Source: Paenibacillus anaericanus
GTDB taxonomy: Bacteria; Bacillota; Bacilli; Paenibacillales; Paenibacillaceae
DNA length: 64,000 nt
Direction: 5' to 3'
NCBI RefSeq assembly: GCF_003994475.1
Contig: NZ_RZNY01000002.1
Span: forward strand, 174,536 to 238,535
The position numbers were made by a program, and so were the translations under genes. Positions within the stretch are counted from its first letter, which is position 1. The number at the start of each line of letters is the position of its first letter. A model generated the notes under the pieces. The model was not told where the DNA came from and ran no database searches. It worked only from the letters and a program-made list of their open reading frames with translations. Shown in pieces: positions 25,155-33,989 of the stretch.

Positions 25155-26162
25155 TTATTTATCGGATGCTACCGCCGAATCTGCAAATGTATTGTCCACC
25201 AGCTTCTCCGCCGGAACCCGTTCTTTTAATTCTCCGGCACTTTCCATGATATCAAGCAGGTTGTTCCAAGCTGAATCCATAAGTGCAGGTGATTCAGCAT
25301 AGGATCCTTGCTCCAAGTAGCGTTTCACGGCACTTGCCAAAATCGCTTGATCACTGTCCTTGAAGAATGGTGAGATGGTCTTCGCTGTTTCTTCTGGTGA
25401 ATGCTCCTGAACCCAGAGTTGAGCTTTGTGAATGGCATTAGTAAATTTCTGTACAACTTGCTGATTGTCTTTAATATAGCTTTGCTTTGTCATAAACACC
25501 GTGTATGGGAGCTTACCACTCTCCGTACCAAACGAAGCTACAACATGCCCTTTCCCCTCAGCTTCAATGATAGATGCTTGTGGTTCAAAGAGTTGTACGA
25601 ATTGACCCGTACCAGAAGCAAATGCTGCTGCTATGTTGGCAAATTCAATATTCTGAATCAGTTCAAGATCGTTATGAGGATCAATCTCATGTTTCTTTAG
25701 CGTGAATTCTCCAGCCATTTGTGGCATGCCACCTTTTCTTTGGCCAAGGAACACGCTCCCTTTTACTTTAGACCAGTCAAAATCACTCATTTCTTCCCGG
25801 GACACAAGGAATGTACCATCGGTTTGTGTAAGCTGAGCAAAGTTAATGACAGGATCTTCCGCACCTTGTTGATACACATAAATCGAGGTTTCCGCTCCAA
25901 CCAATGCAACATCTATCGCACCTGATAACAATGCAGTCATCGTCTTATCGCCACCTGGAGTTGTCTGAAGCTCTACATTCAGCCCTTCCTCTTTGAAGAA
26001 TCCTTTCTCTATCGCCACATACTCCGGCGCATAGAAAACCGAACGTGTTACCTCCCCAATCTTAACCGTAGGCAACTTGTCGCCACTACTTCCACATCCA
26101 CCGAGGATTAGAGACAATAATACTAAAGCTGATATCAATGACACAGCATAACGTTTTAACAT
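25155..26162 (-). CDS. ABC transporter substrate-binding lipoprotein (SsuA/THI5-like)
   Basis: A 335-residue lipoprotein with signal peptide and lipobox LILGGC (Cys about residue 23). The mature part has the NMT1/THI5-like beginning VKIGEVTRSVFYAPEYVAIEKGFFKEEGLNVELQ split over a hinge region, with GGDKTMTALLSGAIDVALVG binding the ligand. This family binds sulfonates, nitrate or hydroxymethylpyrimidine; no riboswitch or neighbour fixes the choice here. It is the first gene of the operon; 28 nt separate it from the ATPase. Confidence 0.92.
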   Translation of the reverse strand: MLKRYAVSLISALVLLSLILGGCGSSGDKLPTVKIGEVTRSVFYAPEYVAIEKGFFKEEGLNVELQTTPGGDKTMTALLSGAIDVALVGAETSIYVYQQGAEDPVINFAQLTQTDGTFLVSREEMSDFDWSKVKGSVFLGQRKGGMPQMAGEFTLKKHEIDPHNDLELIQNIEFANIAAAFASGTGQFVQLFEPQASIIEAEGKGHVVASFGTESGKLPYTVFMTKQSYIKDNQQVVQKFTNAIHKAQLWVQEHSPEETAKTISPFFKDSDQAILASAVKRYLEQGSYAESPALMDSAWNNLLDIMESAGELKERVPAEKLVDNTFADSAVASDK

Positions 26163-26237
26163 TTCGGTTCACCTCTTCCTGTTCAAATAGCAAGGCCATA
26201 CTGCAGTGTATGCGCCTGCCTAGAAAAAGGTTAAGAA

Positions 26238-26270
26238 AGCAAAATCCCCCCGCCTAATTGGCGAGGGGAT
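26238..26270 (-). terminator. Terminator of the M32 carboxypeptidase gene
   Basis: ATCCCC-CGCC and GGCG-GGGGAT stem with one mismatch/bulge on each side and a 5-nt loop; the following T run (TTTTGCTTTC) on the minus strand is modest. Confidence 0.65.
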
Positions 26271-26283
26271 GTGAATATTAAGA

Positions 26284-27801
26284 TTATATTCCGTAAATAG
26301 CTTTGTACTTTTCTTCTAGATACTCTGCCAAATAATCCGGATTTAATTCTTCTCCGGTAACTTTCAGAATAATCTCAGATGGTCTCAAGCTCTTACCATA
26401 TTTATAAATCTTATTCGTGAGCCACTCTTTGATCGGTGTAAAGTTACCTTCTGCGATGAATCCTTCAAATTGTGGTAACTCTTTACGAAGCGTATTGACG
26501 ATTTGTGCTGCATACATATTTCCCAGCGCATAAGAAGGGAAGTAACCAAAAAGCCCACCCGACCAATGCACGTCCTGTAGTACGCCTAGACTATCATTCG
26601 GCGGAGTTAAACCAAGATACGAACTATATTTTTCATTCCATACTTTAGGCAACTCACTAACCGGAAGCCCTTCGTTAAAAATTTTCTTCTCGATTTCATA
26701 CCGAATAATAATGTGCAAGTTATAGGTTAATTCGTCCGCCTCAATGCGGATTAATGAGTTTTCTACTGCATTGATAGCTGGGTAGAACTGATCTACGGTA
26801 ATATCTTTTAACTGTTCTGGGAAATGCTGCTGCAGATCACCATAGAACCGTTCCCAGAATTGCCGACTACGGCCAATAAAGTTCTCCCATAAGCGGGACT
26901 GGGATTCATGAATACCCATGGATGCACCTTGGCCAATTGGAGTTCTCGCTAACTCTGGACTGATATTTTGTTCGTAGAGCGCGTGGCCCCCCTCATGCAA
27001 TGAGCTAAATACTGCACTTGTCACATCATCTTGCAGATAATGTGTCGTGATTCGAACATCACCTTGATTCAACGTGATTTCGAACGGATGTACACTCTCA
27101 TCTACGCGCCCAGCCTCAAAATCATAACCAATTTGCTCTAACAAGAAGATGCCAAATTTCTCCTGCTGCTCTTTGTCATACAACTGTTTCAGAAAAGCGG
27201 TATCAGGCTTCTTGTTTGTCGCCTTAATCTTATCAACAAGTGGGACTAGACGATCGCGAAGTTGACCAAATACTTGATCTACCTTCTCAACGGTTAGATC
27301 CGGCTCATACATGTGAAGCAGCGTATCATACCTTGTATCTTTAGGTCCCCAATAGTCTATAAATTCCTGCGTTTTAGCTACGATTTGTGTCAAGTATGGC
27401 TCAAATCCGGCGAAATCACCATTTTCCTTGAAATCTTCCCAGAGCGTCTCCGCATGCGCAGTAAGTTCCGTATATTCACGGTATTTCTGAGCGGGAATTT
27501 TGACACTACGATCGTACTCTTCTTGAGTTTCTAACACTATTCTACGCTGAGTTTCACTAAGTTCATTGATCACAGTTGCGTGATTCAAGTAAGACAGATA
27601 TGCCCCCATCTCACTTGAGGTCTGCAACTTGAATGCCTCAGTAGATAATAGACCGATTGTCTCCGAACGAGTCTGAACTCCTTTTTTCGGCGCACCTGTA
27701 CGTAAATCCCATGCCATCAAAGAAACGGCCTCATTATAACTATTAATTTTGGATAAAAGCTCAGTAAATAATTGCCATTGTTCAGCGGTTTCCTGTTTCA
27801 T
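26284..27801 (-). CDS. M32-family metallocarboxypeptidase
   Basis: A 505-residue thermostable-type carboxypeptidase (Taq/BsuCP family), cytoplasmic, which removes C-terminal residues with broad specificity. The zinc motif HEGGH lies at about residue 270 in SSLHEGGHALYEQN, and the second ligand Glu is in GIHESQSRLWEN. The downstream family segments FYPAINAVENSLIRIEADELTYNLHI and DVHWSGGLFGYFPSYALGN are conserved. The length matches the family (about 500). AGAGGTGG precedes ATG 27801. It is divergent from carbonic anhydrase. Confidence 0.95.
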   Translation of the reverse strand: MKQETAEQWQLFTELLSKINSYNEAVSLMAWDLRTGAPKKGVQTRSETIGLLSTEAFKLQTSSEMGAYLSYLNHATVINELSETQRRIVLETQEEYDRSVKIPAQKYREYTELTAHAETLWEDFKENGDFAGFEPYLTQIVAKTQEFIDYWGPKDTRYDTLLHMYEPDLTVEKVDQVFGQLRDRLVPLVDKIKATNKKPDTAFLKQLYDKEQQEKFGIFLLEQIGYDFEAGRVDESVHPFEITLNQGDVRITTHYLQDDVTSAVFSSLHEGGHALYEQNISPELARTPIGQGASMGIHESQSRLWENFIGRSRQFWERFYGDLQQHFPEQLKDITVDQFYPAINAVENSLIRIEADELTYNLHIIIRYEIEKKIFNEGLPVSELPKVWNEKYSSYLGLTPPNDSLGVLQDVHWSGGLFGYFPSYALGNMYAAQIVNTLRKELPQFEGFIAEGNFTPIKEWLTNKIYKYGKSLRPSEIILKVTGEELNPDYLAEYLEEKYKAIYGI

Positions 27802-27840
27802 AAGCTAATCCACCTCTTATAATTTTTTTATGTACACCTC

Positions 27841-27869
27841 TTGATGATACTTATAACAAAACGTATAAT
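27841..27869 (+). promoter_or_regulatory. Sigma-A-like promoter of the carbonic anhydrase gene
   Basis: TTGATG (27841-27846), 17-bp spacer, TATAAT (27864-27869), 62 nt before the ATG. The -35 matches consensus at 4 of 6 positions and the -10 at all 6. Confidence 0.6.
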
Positions 27870-27931
27870 CAAATTTTGAAACAAACTTTTTTTGAAAAAC
27901 TTACACAAACCTATAGAGGAGGTAGACAAGT

Positions 27932-28513
27932 ATGAGCCAAGTTCAAACGATTTTGGAATACAATAAGAAATTTGTTGCCGATAAGGAATACGAGCAGTAT
28001 ATCACGGATAAGTACCCCGAGAAGAAAATGGCAATCGTTACATGTATGGACTCAAGACTTTTCGAGCTACTTCCAAAAGCAATGAATTTACGCAATGGTG
28101 ATGCCAAAATTATCAAGAATGCCGGTGCCATCATTTCCCAACCTTTTGGAAGCGTAATGCGTAGTCTGCTAGTTGCCATTTACGAACTAAATGCCGAGGA
28201 AGTATATATTATCGGACACACAGGTTGCGGTATGGCTGCGCTAAACTCCGAACATATGATTAATTCCATGAGAGAAAAAGGGATTTCAGATGACGTGCTC
28301 AATACCTTGGAAAACTCAGGGATCAAATTGAAAAAGTGGCTTCGCGGGTTTGACAATGAAAAAGAAGGTATCATTCGTACTGTTGAACTAGTCAAAAAAC
28401 ATCCTTTGCTTCCCTCTGGAATCCCTATCCACGGTATGTTAATCGACTCGATGACAGGAGAACTTGAACTCATCGTTAATGGTTACAATGATCAAGAAGG
28501 TTTGGATGTTTAA
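27932..28513 (+). CDS. Beta-class carbonic anhydrase (YtiB-like)
   Basis: Catalyses CO2/bicarbonate interconversion. The 193-residue protein has the zinc ligands C38-x-D40-x-R42 (TCMDSR) and H96-x2-C99 (GHTGCG), the hallmark of beta-carbonic anhydrases. The size fits the short Bacillus YtiB type. AGGAGG lies 9 nt upstream of ATG 27932. It is divergent from the M32 carboxypeptidase, and a MITE-like element begins 14 nt after its stop codon. Confidence 0.95.
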   Translation: MSQVQTILEYNKKFVADKEYEQYITDKYPEKKMAIVTCMDSRLFELLPKAMNLRNGDAKIIKNAGAIISQPFGSVMRSLLVAIYELNAEEVYIIGHTGCGMAALNSEHMINSMREKGISDDVLNTLENSGIKLKKWLRGFDNEKEGIIRTVELVKKHPLLPSGIPIHGMLIDSMTGELELIVNGYNDQEGLDV

Positions 28514-28527
28514 TTTGTAATCAATTT

Positions 28528-28809
28528 GGATCAACCCCACAATCAGTGCTTGACGTATTAAGACATCAATCTTAGGGAACTAGAAGACCTTATTTGGAGT
28601 TATGAGACTCAATAGAAATTCTAACGGAACTGAAAGACCTTACTTCATCCAAATGATGCTCTAGTACATGAATTATGATGAAATAACCTCTGCTAGTTCC
28701 GTTAAAATCCTAAACGGCTGAATAAGCTGCAAATAAGGTCGCTGAGTTCCGTTACAGCGATTCCACTCTTCTTCGATTGATGGTCAAGCGCTGATTTTGG
28801 TTTTGAACC
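28528..28809 (+). mobile_element. MITE-like element, copy 2 (282 bp)
   Basis: The best-preserved member of the repeat family. Its terminal inverted repeats are about 27 bp: the left begins GGATCAACCCC and ends TCAGTGCTTGAC, and the right begins GTCAAGCGCTGATTT and ends GAACC. The interior has four TAACGGAACT/AGTTCCGTTA sub-repeats associated with (A)GACCTTATTT-type sequence, arranged for a long hairpin. No open frame is present. The flanking octamers ATCAATTT and ATACCTTT match at 5 of 8, compatible with a decayed target duplication. Copy 1 is in the opposite orientation. Confidence 0.82.
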
Positions 28810-28847
28810 ATACCTTTTAGAGCAAGCATAGAGGAACTACGCAAATT

Positions 28848-28891
28848 AAAAAATGGCAAACCTCCGTGTATTGGAGGCTTGCCATTTTTAA
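28848..28891. terminator. Bidirectional terminator after the GAP1-type gene
   Basis: AAAAATGGCAA and TTGCCATTTTT flank an inner CCTCC/GGAGG stem, giving a near-perfect hairpin with A tract on one side and T tract on the other. It can end the nine-gene locus minus operon and transcripts from the carbonic anhydrase side. Confidence 0.88.
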
Positions 28892-28932
28892 TTTTAAGTT
28901 CCTTAGTGGCTTGCTGTGAAAAGGTACTTTAC

Positions 28933-31900
28933 TTATTCTTTATCGCTACTATCAGTTTTACCATTGGCAGCACTATTGTCAGCACTATTTGTACTGTTCT
29001 CCTTGGTGCTGTTGTTTGTAGCGCTGTTATCAGTATTATTTTTATCCAAATTACTGTCTGGGCTGCCAGCGTTGTCCGTGCTGTTCGGCACGATCCACTC
29101 TGTAATGGCGTACACTTTATCTTGGACTGTAATCAGGCTGCCAACTGGAATATCTAGGCTACGACCTAACGGAACAGTAACTTTCCACGGATACGCAGTT
29201 ACCCCACTCTTGCCCACATTTCCAGGTTTGACATTTAATAAGGAAAATTGCTGTTTCTCTTGTCCTTGGATCTCTACAAATAAAGTCCCTGGATCAAAAG
29301 CTAGACTTGACGCCTCATCCTGAAATAAAAATACGAGTTGCGTCATTTCCCCTGAATTTACAACTTCACTAGCAGATGTATCATCCCCAGCAGCCCCATT
29401 ACCAGCGACATTGTCAGGAGAATCAACAGTTTCTTGCTCATTGGTTGGGTGAGGGTCAACAGGCGAATCTGTATTTATATCAACTTGATCGCCTTCAGGC
29501 AGCTTGTCCTGCTCTTGGCCATCCAATGGCTGATCCTGAGAACCATCCACTGGTTCATTGTCGACAATGCTGCCCGCGACCTGCTCAGCATAAACGATCA
29601 CACCCGTCTCGAGAGTTGAGGTGCCGTTAGGATTATTCGAAACGATAGGTCCTGCCTCCGTACCCCCATCGAACACTCCCAGGTTCTTCATTGTCAGTAA
29701 CCCTACTAATACTATAGCTAGGGAAAGTACCACAATACCTGAAGTTAGAAACAGTTTTTTGCGGTTACCGGCCACAAATTGACTCAAAGGTGATGAGAGA
29801 TCGAATCTAGCCTTTTCAAATACCGGCTCTAGCGCCGCACCAGCTTTGGAGAAGTACCTATTGCGATAATCGCGATTTTTGAAGGCGTTCTGATCATTTT
29901 TGTTAAAATACGCCAATATGGCGGTAGTATACGCAGGAACAAGTCCCCTTGGTCGAGCGAAGAATGGATGCCCTTGCGACCAGAGGAAGAATTCGTAAAT
30001 GGTCTCTTTATCTGTCGCATTTTTTCGTAAAAATTCTAGAAGTGAACTGTATTCCACAAAGCCGATTTCTGTTTCTCGATAAAAGCCTAATACCAACTTG
30101 CTAAAATAATCGACATTCACTTCACTCTGCAACCATTTGCGGCCTAACTGCTGGACTCGATCGATATCTTGCAAGGATAAGTCAGAAAATATCTTCTCAT
30201 CCGGTTGCGCCGATGTGAACCACTTGTACGCAGCAGACAACACCATAGCATTACTGTACAAGCGCTGATCCAGTTGATTTCTCCCCAGTTCTACTCCATC
30301 ACACTGCTTCATGAAGTCAGCGGCCAGCAATTGCTCCTTACTAAGTTTCTCCAAGTCGATCTCACTAAGTAACACTCGGATGGTCGTCGCACGCAATAGA
30401 TCCAATATCGTCGAATTAGCAGTGCCTCTACCTGTTGCCTGTTGTTGCGATTCTCTCCTAAGTTTGCTTATAGCTTCGAATACAGCATTTACGGCAGGTA
30501 GAAGCACTGGCTCATCTCGTAATTTCTTACCTAAGGCAATCTGCGCAGATTCCTGAAAACACTCATTATGAAGCACGTCTGGGTGGGATGCCGACCAATT
30601 TTGTACTAGGTTCAGTACATTTTTGCTCTTCTGTAAACTCAGAAACTTCTCCTGAATATATGGTTCAAACAACATTCGTGCTAACCCATCATTACTCAAG
30701 ATACTATCAAAGAAATCTTTTCTAAGCCCAGGACTCTCTTCAATTATTTCATATATTCTTATAGAGAGATCCTTACGATTATGCGCCAGCGCATTGTTAA
30801 CAATCCGAATAAAATAACTTACAATTTTGCCCTTTTCATTGCCCGTGACGCCATATTTGCTAATAATTTGGTAATAATCTCGGAAGTACTCTGCAACGAG
30901 TGGATCTGGAACTGTTCCCTGCCGTACTTGATCAAACTCCCGATCAAATAAACTCATGAGCAAATCATTAAGTTGCATTCTTGAGTCTAGTGCACCATCA
31001 GGTTTCAAATATTCCATCAGAGCTCGTAGAGTTCCCGCTTTATCCCCTTCGTACAAAGGGTCATTCCCCTGTTCAATTTCAAACAATACGGTAAGTTCAT
31101 TGTAGCTAGCTACCGCCGTTTTACGAATCCCCATCCCCTTAAGCATATCGTCCGCGAACTGAAGAAAGGGCTCCAGTATATGAAGACGGTCCAAATGATT
31201 CCACGCAAAATCTATATAAGGATGTCTTCCACTCCAATCCACATTCGTGGAGCGCCCCGAGCTCAGATCAAAGGTGAATTCTTTCTCTAAGCTACGATCA
31301 TTCGCTCTCAGGCTTCCACGCTCAACAAACTGAAGATGAATAAACTTCCGGCTTTGCGGTTCCTTTGCATAAGTGATAAACCCAAGCCGTCTACGGAATT
31401 CGTAAGGCAATACCGCATATAGCAGTTCCAACAAGCGAGTTGCCTGCTGATCTATTTGCTCAGGTGGTACATCAAGCGCCACATATACCTTTTTACGGCC
31501 CTCCCCACAGGAGGTCATAACCGCAAGCACTAATTGTTTAAACATCTGCTCATCCATCTTGAGCTCGCTCAGCAGCTCTCTCCAGGAGGATAACGTTGTT
31601 CGACCGTCAGAACCATTCAGCGGTAAGTCCTGTAATTCAGGCAACTCACTACCATTTGCTACATCGTATTCTTTGAAAAAAGCCGCGGTGAGCCAGTTGC
31701 TGTAACTTTTCACAAGCTCGTCCGAGCGCTCTGCAGAAATGACATAATTATGAGTCAGGAATGCACTACGTAGACCTGTAAAATCTGCTGGCTGATACAC
31801 ACTACGTCCCAGCACCGTTTCGCCGGTTTCCGTATGGAACAGATGAAGCGCCTCTGGATAAAGCGTTCCGTCCTTCTCACCGCGTGTAGTCAACTCCGCC

Positions 31901-32061
31901 GGAGCGTCGTAAGTACAGAACGGATGAAGTATTTTTTTGATAAACGAACTATCCAATCCTGCAGATTTAGCCACCGTATCAAAACCCTCAGCAGAGCGAA
32001 ACAACCCGTGCCGTTCACGAGTATATATCTGCTGCTGAATAGGGAGAGAGACTGGTTTCAA
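28933..32061 (-). CDS. GTPase-associated (GAP1-type) membrane protein
   Basis: A 1042-residue protein. The N-terminal ~250 residues (QQIYTRERHGLFRSAEGFDTV.., HNYVI, then a LPLNG-like segment) resemble, from memory, the GTPase-associated protein 1 N-terminal domain type 2 with its middle helical domain; these families occur next to zinc-ribbon double-GTPases. A long alpha-helical region follows to about 750, then one membrane helix (about 770-792, LFLTSGIVVLSLAIVLVGLLTM). The outer part has an acidic Gln/Asp/Pro-rich linker, a small beta domain (about 915-1000, with VKPGNVGKSGVTAYPWKVTVPLGR) and a low-complexity Asn/Ser/Thr/Asp tail. The start is TTG 32061, overlapping the GTPase stop by 4 nt (TTGA), so the two are translationally coupled. 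The function is unknown. Confidence 0.75.
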   Translation of the reverse strand: MKPVSLPIQQQIYTRERHGLFRSAEGFDTVAKSAGLDSSFIKKILHPFCTYDAPAELTTRGEKDGTLYPEALHLFHTETGETVLGRSVYQPADFTGLRSAFLTHNYVISAERSDELVKSYSNWLTAAFFKEYDVANGSELPELQDLPLNGSDGRTTLSSWRELLSELKMDEQMFKQLVLAVMTSCGEGRKKVYVALDVPPEQIDQQATRLLELLYAVLPYEFRRRLGFITYAKEPQSRKFIHLQFVERGSLRANDRSLEKEFTFDLSSGRSTNVDWSGRHPYIDFAWNHLDRLHILEPFLQFADDMLKGMGIRKTAVASYNELTVLFEIEQGNDPLYEGDKAGTLRALMEYLKPDGALDSRMQLNDLLMSLFDREFDQVRQGTVPDPLVAEYFRDYYQIISKYGVTGNEKGKIVSYFIRIVNNALAHNRKDLSIRIYEIIEESPGLRKDFFDSILSNDGLARMLFEPYIQEKFLSLQKSKNVLNLVQNWSASHPDVLHNECFQESAQIALGKKLRDEPVLLPAVNAVFEAISKLRRESQQQATGRGTANSTILDLLRATTIRVLLSEIDLEKLSKEQLLAADFMKQCDGVELGRNQLDQRLYSNAMVLSAAYKWFTSAQPDEKIFSDLSLQDIDRVQQLGRKWLQSEVNVDYFSKLVLGFYRETEIGFVEYSSLLEFLRKNATDKETIYEFFLWSQGHPFFARPRGLVPAYTTAILAYFNKNDQNAFKNRDYRNRYFSKAGAALEPVFEKARFDLSSPLSQFVAGNRKKLFLTSGIVVLSLAIVLVGLLTMKNLGVFDGGTEAGPIVSNNPNGTSTLETGVIVYAEQVAGSIVDNEPVDGSQDQPLDGQEQDKLPEGDQVDINTDSPVDPHPTNEQETVDSPDNVAGNGAAGDDTSASEVVNSGEMTQLVFLFQDEASSLAFDPGTLFVEIQGQEKQQFSLLNVKPGNVGKSGVTAYPWKVTVPLGRSLDIPVGSLITVQDKVYAITEWIVPNSTDNAGSPDSNLDKNNTDNSATNNSTKENSTNSADNSAANGKTDSSDKE

Positions 32062-33320
32062 TGGGCTTCTCTCCCCTCAATGTAGTTCAGTTTGTAGAGT
32101 AGCCAGATAAACGGTTCGTCCACTCGAATCGGACTGACTACACCCTGCAGCTTCTGATCTACTGGATTACTTCCGAGCGCAGAAACGGCAAAATAAGCAG
32201 TGTCCTTAAAATAAACATCCATCGTTCCTTTGAACGGACGGTCTACTTTTTCAATAAAGCGACGGATCTCGCCGTCAATATTTTGGAATTCAGCAATATC
32301 GAAATTTTTGCGATGGACTACATTATTAAAAATGTTGCTGTTTGATTTGATATACTCGCCATCTTCGTCTTTCAAAGAATGCAGCATATCGCTCTTGGTC
32401 AACACCACAGCCGTAGGAATATCGGTCTTTCCTTTATCTTCATAAGCGATAAAATCCCCAAACATCGTCAAAACTACATCACGAGGCTCATCATACTGGG
32501 ACACCCATTCACCTGGTTTATCCCCCATGTTAATATGAATCTTCTCGCGGATAGAGCGGATTTGCAGTGGATCGACCATGAACAATATACCCGATGAATT
32601 TTTAATATGTTGACCCTGCAGTCCTAAGTAATCTTGATCGACCATACCTTCCCCAGCCACATCGAAGAACACCAGTGTCAGCGGTGGTTTGTTCTCATCT
32701 TTGAACACAAACTGAAAAATAAACGGCTCTTGCATCCGCTCTTTTTGAGTAGAAGCTAATAAATCTCCACGTTCGAAGAGTGGTTCCTCATAGAGCGTTC
32801 GGAATTTACGGCTGATCTCTGCATTCAGCGGCATACAAGCCGCGTCAAAATGATCCGCTGTTGTATTCTGCAACGTATGGATCAAAGAGGTCATATAGAC
32901 CGATTTACCGACCTGTGAAGCGCCGATAATTGAAATAATGTTGCTCGGCACCTGCCCCGCCGTCACCGGAAGCTCGTTATGACATTGCGGGCATAACCGT
33001 CGACGAGTGATTTTTCCATATCGATCGTTAAGACCCGTAACAACATGATCAGTGTAGATCCGATGCTCCTCTGGAAAATCCTGTGGACGCAATATCGCTT
33101 CCATATCATAAACGGTGTCCAGACCAAATCGTTCTCTATATTTGTTAAGGGGTTCATCCTCACTCAGAGCATAGTCTTCATCATCTTCCCGATGATGAGT
33201 AGCCCGGAATACAACCTCTTCAGGTGAAAATTTACTGAAGCAATAAGGACATACAATATCATAAAAAAGCGGCCGCGGTGCGGCTTGAGGCTTCTTCTTA
33301 AACATATCAAAAATACCCAT
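32058..33320 (-). CDS. Zinc-ribbon P-loop GTPase (double-GTPase 2-like)
   Basis: A 420-residue GTPase. A four-cysteine zinc ribbon is split by an insertion: C24-P-Y-C27 and C110-P-Q-C113. The GTPase core follows with G1 GASQVGKS (133-140), G3 DVAG (220-223) and G4 TKSD (308-311), all intact. It ends with a DTAYFAVSALGSNP segment like the G5 region. The family resembles the TRAFAC-like double-GTPase proteins found next to GAP1 partners. It has no membrane segment, so it is cytosolic. GGAGG precedes ATG 33320; it is 15 nt after the beta-rich gene. It is likely a nucleotide-controlled switch acting with the GAP1-type protein. Confidence 0.8.
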   Translation of the reverse strand: MGIFDMFKKKPQAAPRPLFYDIVCPYCFSKFSPEEVVFRATHHREDDEDYALSEDEPLNKYRERFGLDTVYDMEAILRPQDFPEEHRIYTDHVVTGLNDRYGKITRRRLCPQCHNELPVTAGQVPSNIISIIGASQVGKSVYMTSLIHTLQNTTADHFDAACMPLNAEISRKFRTLYEEPLFERGDLLASTQKERMQEPFIFQFVFKDENKPPLTLVFFDVAGEGMVDQDYLGLQGQHIKNSSGILFMVDPLQIRSIREKIHINMGDKPGEWVSQYDEPRDVVLTMFGDFIAYEDKGKTDIPTAVVLTKSDMLHSLKDEDGEYIKSNSNIFNNVVHRKNFDIAEFQNIDGEIRRFIEKVDRPFKGTMDVYFKDTAYFAVSALGSNPVDQKLQGVVSPIRVDEPFIWLLYKLNYIEGREAH

Positions 33321-33335
33321 ATCTATTTCCTCCTC

Positions 33336-33971
33336 TTACTCAGGCAGCAACTCATAGAACTGCCCGAATTTACGACCGTCTGTAAAAAACAAGCGAACAA
33401 AGTCATCTCTTCCTACTTCGATAGCAGGTAGATCATTTCTACCTGGTGCGAAATCTCGAAGGAACGGATACTGAGTTCCATCCTCTCTATTGGAAGGATA
33501 ACCACCCTGCTTCTTCACGTAGCAGAGTACCCCGCTTGGAACCTCACATTCGGTTGTCACGGAGATATACACCGTTTTATATTTACGAAGTAATCCGCTT
33601 TTATGACGAATGGAGTATCTAATTCTCGTTCGGCCAGTACTGACCGCAATCGAATTTTCTCCATCTTGCTGTTGAATTAACTGCATCTCACCATCTTGTC
33701 TCTTCGCTCCATATACAACATAGAGGAATTGACCGATGACTTCGATCCGCTCATGATAGCCGTTATTTGCCTTATACTCTTCCCTTGTATATAGTTTGAG
33801 ACCATCTGCAGAGATTGGTGTGTCGGGGCTGTCGCCTGCGGCTACCCTGCGGATATATACAGCCTGAATCCCTTCAGGCCAACGCCACCATAAGCTGCAA
33901 ATATCTTCACCGACTTTGTAACGGAGCTCAGTAATGGCATCGGCAACGTCTTCCGGTTCTATAAACCGCAT
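33336..33971 (-). CDS. Small beta-rich protein of the tubulin-VWA locus
   Basis: A 211-residue soluble protein with no signal peptide or membrane helix. It contains two consecutive beta-strand-rich modules. The first includes DICSLWWRWPEGIQAVYIRR.. and YTREEYKANNGYHERIEV, the WxWP...V/R-type strand pattern common to FN3-like modules in multi-component conflict and secretion loci; the second spans RTRIRYSIRHKSGLL to the end. I recognise no named family. It lies 18 nt after the VWA gene and 15 nt before the GTPase, so it is surely part of the same operon, probably as adaptor. Confidence 0.7.
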   Translation of the reverse strand: MRFIEPEDVADAITELRYKVGEDICSLWWRWPEGIQAVYIRRVAAGDSPDTPISADGLKLYTREEYKANNGYHERIEVIGQFLYVVYGAKRQDGEMQLIQQQDGENSIAVSTGRTRIRYSIRHKSGLLRKYKTVYISVTTECEVPSGVLCYVKKQGGYPSNREDGTQYPFLRDFAPGRNDLPAIEVGRDDFVRLFFTDGRKFGQFYELLPE

Positions 33972-33989
33972 TTCGCTTTCCCCCCGCTA

